Shown in pieces: positions 61,859-64,000 of a DNA stretch of 64,000 nucleotides. The DNA is from Micromonospora sp. WMMD812 (GTDB lineage: Bacteria; Actinomycetota; Actinomycetes; Mycobacteriales; Micromonosporaceae): assembly GCF_027497215.1 (NCBI RefSeq), contig NZ_CP114904.1, positions 4,424,001 to 4,488,000 of the forward strand, in the 5' to 3' direction. Made by a program: the position numbers and the translations under genes. Numbering within the stretch: position 1 is the first letter of the stretch; each line of letters begins with the position of its first letter. The notes beneath the pieces were generated by a model. The model did no database searches and had not been told where the DNA came from. It saw only the letters and a list, made by a program, of their open reading frames with translations.

Positions 61859-63241
61859 ATGACCGACAGGTACGCGAGCTTCGTCCAATCGGGGGCCGGC
61901 CGCGCGCTGGTCAAGCGCCTCGGGCTGCCCGACCCGCCGCGACTGCGCCGGCACCGCCCCGGCGACCCGCTCCTCCCCGGGCCGGCCCTGCTGGGCGCGG
62001 CCACCGGCGGCCGGCTCGTCGAGCCGGTCGGCAAGCTGCTGGCCGCCGCCGGGACAGAGGTGCGCGAGCCGGCGGGGGTCGAACCGGAGGCGCGCTTCGG
62101 CGCGCTCGTCTACGACGCCACCGGCATCTCCGACTCGACCGGGCTGCGGCAGCTCTACGACTTCTTCCACCCGCCGGCCCGCTCGGTCGCGCCGAGCGGC
62201 CGGGTGATCGTGTTGGGCACCCCGCCCGCCGAATGCGCCGACCCCCGGGAGGCCACCGCCCAGCGGGCGCTGGAGGGGCTCACCCGCAGCATCGGCAAGG
62301 AGTTCGGCCGTGGCGTCACCGCCCAACTGGTGTACGCGACCCGCGCGGCCGGTGCCGGCGAGAACGGCCCGGACCTCCCGGCCGGCACGCTCACCGGCCT
62401 GGAAGCGACCCTCCGTTTCCTGCTCTCCGGCCGCTCGGCGTACGTCTCGGGGCAGGTGATCCGGATCGGCGCGGGTCCGGCGACCACGCCGGCCGACTGG
62501 GACCGCCCGCTGGACGGCCAGGTCGTCCTGGTCACCGGGGCTGCCCGCGGCATCGGCGCGGCGCTGGCCCGGGTGCTCGCCCGGGACGGCGCGCAGGTGG
62601 TGGCCCTGGACGTCCCGGCCGCCGGGGACGCGCTGGCCGGGGTGGCGAACGAGATCGGGGGCACCGCCGTACAGCTCGACCTGACCGCGCCGGACGCACC
62701 GACCCGGCTCGCCGAGCACCTCGCCGCCCGGCACGGCCGGGTCGACGTGGTGGTGCACAACGCCGGCATCACCCGGGACCGGACGCTCGGCCGGATGGAC
62801 GCCGACCGCTGGGACCAGGTGATCGACGTCAACCTGTCGAGCCAGGAGCGGATCAACGACGTCCTGCTGGACCGTGAGTTGATCCCCACCGGCGGGCGGC
62901 TCGTCTCGGTCTCCTCGATCGCCGGGATCGCCGGCAACCGCGGCCAGACGAACTACGCCACCAGCAAGGCCGGCGTGATCGGGCTGGTCGACTCGCTCGC
63001 CCCGGCGTTGCGCGAGCGCGGGATCAGCGTCAACGCCGTCGCTCCGGGCTTCATCGAGACCCGGCTGACCGCCCGGATCCCGGTGATGATCCGCGAGGCG
63101 GGCCGCCGGATGAACAGCATGTCCCAGGGTGGGCTGCCGGTCGACGTCGCCGAGACGATCGGCTGGCTGTCCTGGCCGGCCAGCGGGGCGGTCAGCGGCA
63201 ACGTGGTCCGCGTCTGCGGCCAGAGCCTGCTGGGGGCGTGA
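61859..63241 (+). CDS. High-molecular-weight 3-oxoacyl reductase, FabG4-like
   Basis: 460 residues from ATG 61859. An N-terminal flavodoxin-like domain (about 1-205) precedes the SDR domain (about 210-460), the layout of mycobacterial FabG4. SDR motifs are VTGAARGIGAALA for the cofactor and the catalytic YATSK. It would reduce 3-oxoacyl-CoA. Its stop overlaps the start of the MaoC gene, as fabG4 with htdX in mycobacteria. Confidence 0.92.
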   Translation: MTDRYASFVQSGAGRALVKRLGLPDPPRLRRHRPGDPLLPGPALLGAATGGRLVEPVGKLLAAAGTEVREPAGVEPEARFGALVYDATGISDSTGLRQLYDFFHPPARSVAPSGRVIVLGTPPAECADPREATAQRALEGLTRSIGKEFGRGVTAQLVYATRAAGAGENGPDLPAGTLTGLEATLRFLLSGRSAYVSGQVIRIGAGPATTPADWDRPLDGQVVLVTGAARGIGAALARVLARDGAQVVALDVPAAGDALAGVANEIGGTAVQLDLTAPDAPTRLAEHLAARHGRVDVVVHNAGITRDRTLGRMDADRWDQVIDVNLSSQERINDVLLDRELIPTGGRLVSVSSIAGIAGNRGQTNYATSKAGVIGLVDSLAPALRERGISVNAVAPGFIETRLTARIPVMIREAGRRMNSMSQGGLPVDVAETIGWLSWPASGAVSGNVVRVCGQSLLGA

Positions 63242-64000
63242 TGAGCGAGCCCTCCACCGACACCACGCCCGAGCCGGCCACCGGCCGGACGACCGTCGAG
63301 CTGCCCCGGATGCCCGCGGCCGGGCCGCTCTACCGCCGCGCGCTGGCCGGCGCGCTGCCCGGCGCCGGCCGCCGGCGGGCCGCCGAACCGCCGGCGGTGC
63401 GACTGACCGTCAGCGGCGTGCCGGTCGACCGCGGCCACCTGGCCGACTACGACCGGGTCTGCGGGTTCCGGCTGACCGACCGGCTGCCGGCGACCTACCC
63501 GCACGTGATGGGCTTCCCGCTGGCGCTGCGGCTGATGACCGCGCCGGAGTTCCCGGTGCCGCTGACCGGCGTGGTGCACGTGGCGAACCGGATCTCCGTA
63601 CACCGGCCGATCGGCAGCGACGAGAGGCTGGACTTCGCCGCGTACGCGGAGAACCTGCGCCCGCACGACCGGGGGCGGCAGCTCGACGTCGTCCTCGTCG
63701 GGTCGGTCGACGGGGAGGAGGTGTGGCGCGGCGTCTCGACGTACCTCGGCCGGGAGCGGCGCGGCGGCGGCGGTGAGCGGCGCGACCGGGGTGAGCGGCC
63801 CCCCGCGCCGGCCGCCTCGGCGACCTGGCGGGTCGAGCCCCGGGTGGGCGTCGACTACGCCCGGGTCTCCGGTGACCACAACCCGATCCACACCTCGCGG
63901 CTGGGCGCCCGGCTGTTCGGCTTTCCGCGCCCGATCGCGCACGGCATGTGGAGCAAGGCACGCTGCCTCGCCGCGCTGGAGAACCGGCTGCCGGACACGT
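63241..64000 (+). CDS. MaoC-like (R)-specific hydratase/dehydratase, HtdX-like; truncated by the window end
   Basis: At least 253 residues from ATG 63241, which overlaps the preceding stop. The second hotdog domain carries the hydratase motif VSGDHNPIH (Asp and His catalytic) and GFPRPIAHGMW. The first part is a degenerate hotdog half, giving the double-hotdog length of HtdX (Rv0241c, as I recall). It would dehydrate (R)-3-hydroxyacyl thioesters in the same lipid pathway as the reductase and thiolase. The C terminus is missing here. Confidence 0.88.
   Translation, partial: MSEPSTDTTPEPATGRTTVELPRMPAAGPLYRRALAGALPGAGRRRAAEPPAVRLTVSGVPVDRGHLADYDRVCGFRLTDRLPATYPHVMGFPLALRLMTAPEFPVPLTGVVHVANRISVHRPIGSDERLDFAAYAENLRPHDRGRQLDVVLVGSVDGEEVWRGVSTYLGRERRGGGGERRDRGERPPAPAASATWRVEPRVGVDYARVSGDHNPIHTSRLGARLFGFPRPIAHGMWSKARCLAALENRLPDT

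Overview
The window is high-GC actinomycete chromosome, most likely from Micromonospora or a close relative. Evidence: very strong GC bias at third codon positions, frequent GTG starts, BldC, a mycolate-free actinobacterial gene set, tRNAs without encoded CCA, and gene orders known from Streptomyces and Micromonospora. About 55 protein genes, three tRNA genes and many hairpin terminators can be read. Functional names rest on motifs and remembered families, since no searches were run.

Layout. 1-7808: a Flp/Tad-type pilus operon (SAF protein, degenerate CpaE ATPase, CpaF ATPase, TadB and TadC platform proteins, a pilin-like peptide, two TadE-like and one TadG-like pseudopilins, a LysM protein). 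8110-9913: a Rieske/DUF2231 membrane protein and a crotonase, convergent at no distance from a GH87 gene. 9976-20942: an alpha-glucan utilisation locus on the minus strand, made of a LacI regulator, a sugar ABC importer without its ATPase, a GH13 alpha-glucosidase and a 1429-residue secreted GH87 alpha-1,3-glucanase. 21031-23664: a flavin disulfide reductase relative and a serine hydrolase. 23708-27869: carotenoid genes (crtB diverging from crtI and idi) with a MerR/B12-domain CarH/LitR-like regulator. 27951-33865: a polysaccharide deacetylase, a Glu-Asp-Phe tRNA cluster and poorly characterised genes. 34032-35381: an ABC substrate-binding lipoprotein whose two halves are in swapped order. 35459-38800: crotonase and hydroxyacyl-CoA dehydrogenase, a 13-residue-repeat Ca-binding-like protein, a methyltransferase and an F420/flavin PPOX enzyme.

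38859-46782 is a block that I recall as conserved in Streptomyces (bldC, hypothetical, valine dehydrogenase, DUF3073, purM, purF, SCP2-like). It is interrupted between DUF3073 and purM by a two-gene RiPP cassette: a radical SAM/SPASM maturase and, overlapping its 3' end, a 79-residue precursor with core aromatic-x-Asn motifs. This is an AmcA/AmcB-type multiple-cyclophane peptide system. 46942-48960 encodes a surface-anchored protein with a long cytoplasmic Gly/Tyr/Gln-rich tail. 49049-56723 holds purS-purQ-purL with a ComB-like gene, a secreted trypsin-like protease, a YbjQ-like protein and purB. 56795-60320 is a GT-C/GT2 glycosylation pair. 60512-64000 is a divergent lipid module (thiolase; FabG4-like reductase plus HtdX-like MaoC dehydratase, cut by the window end).

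The strongest observations are the cyclophane RiPP cassette, the circularly permuted binding protein, the alpha-1,3-glucan locus, and the CarH-like regulator in which the usual Trp facing B12 is His.
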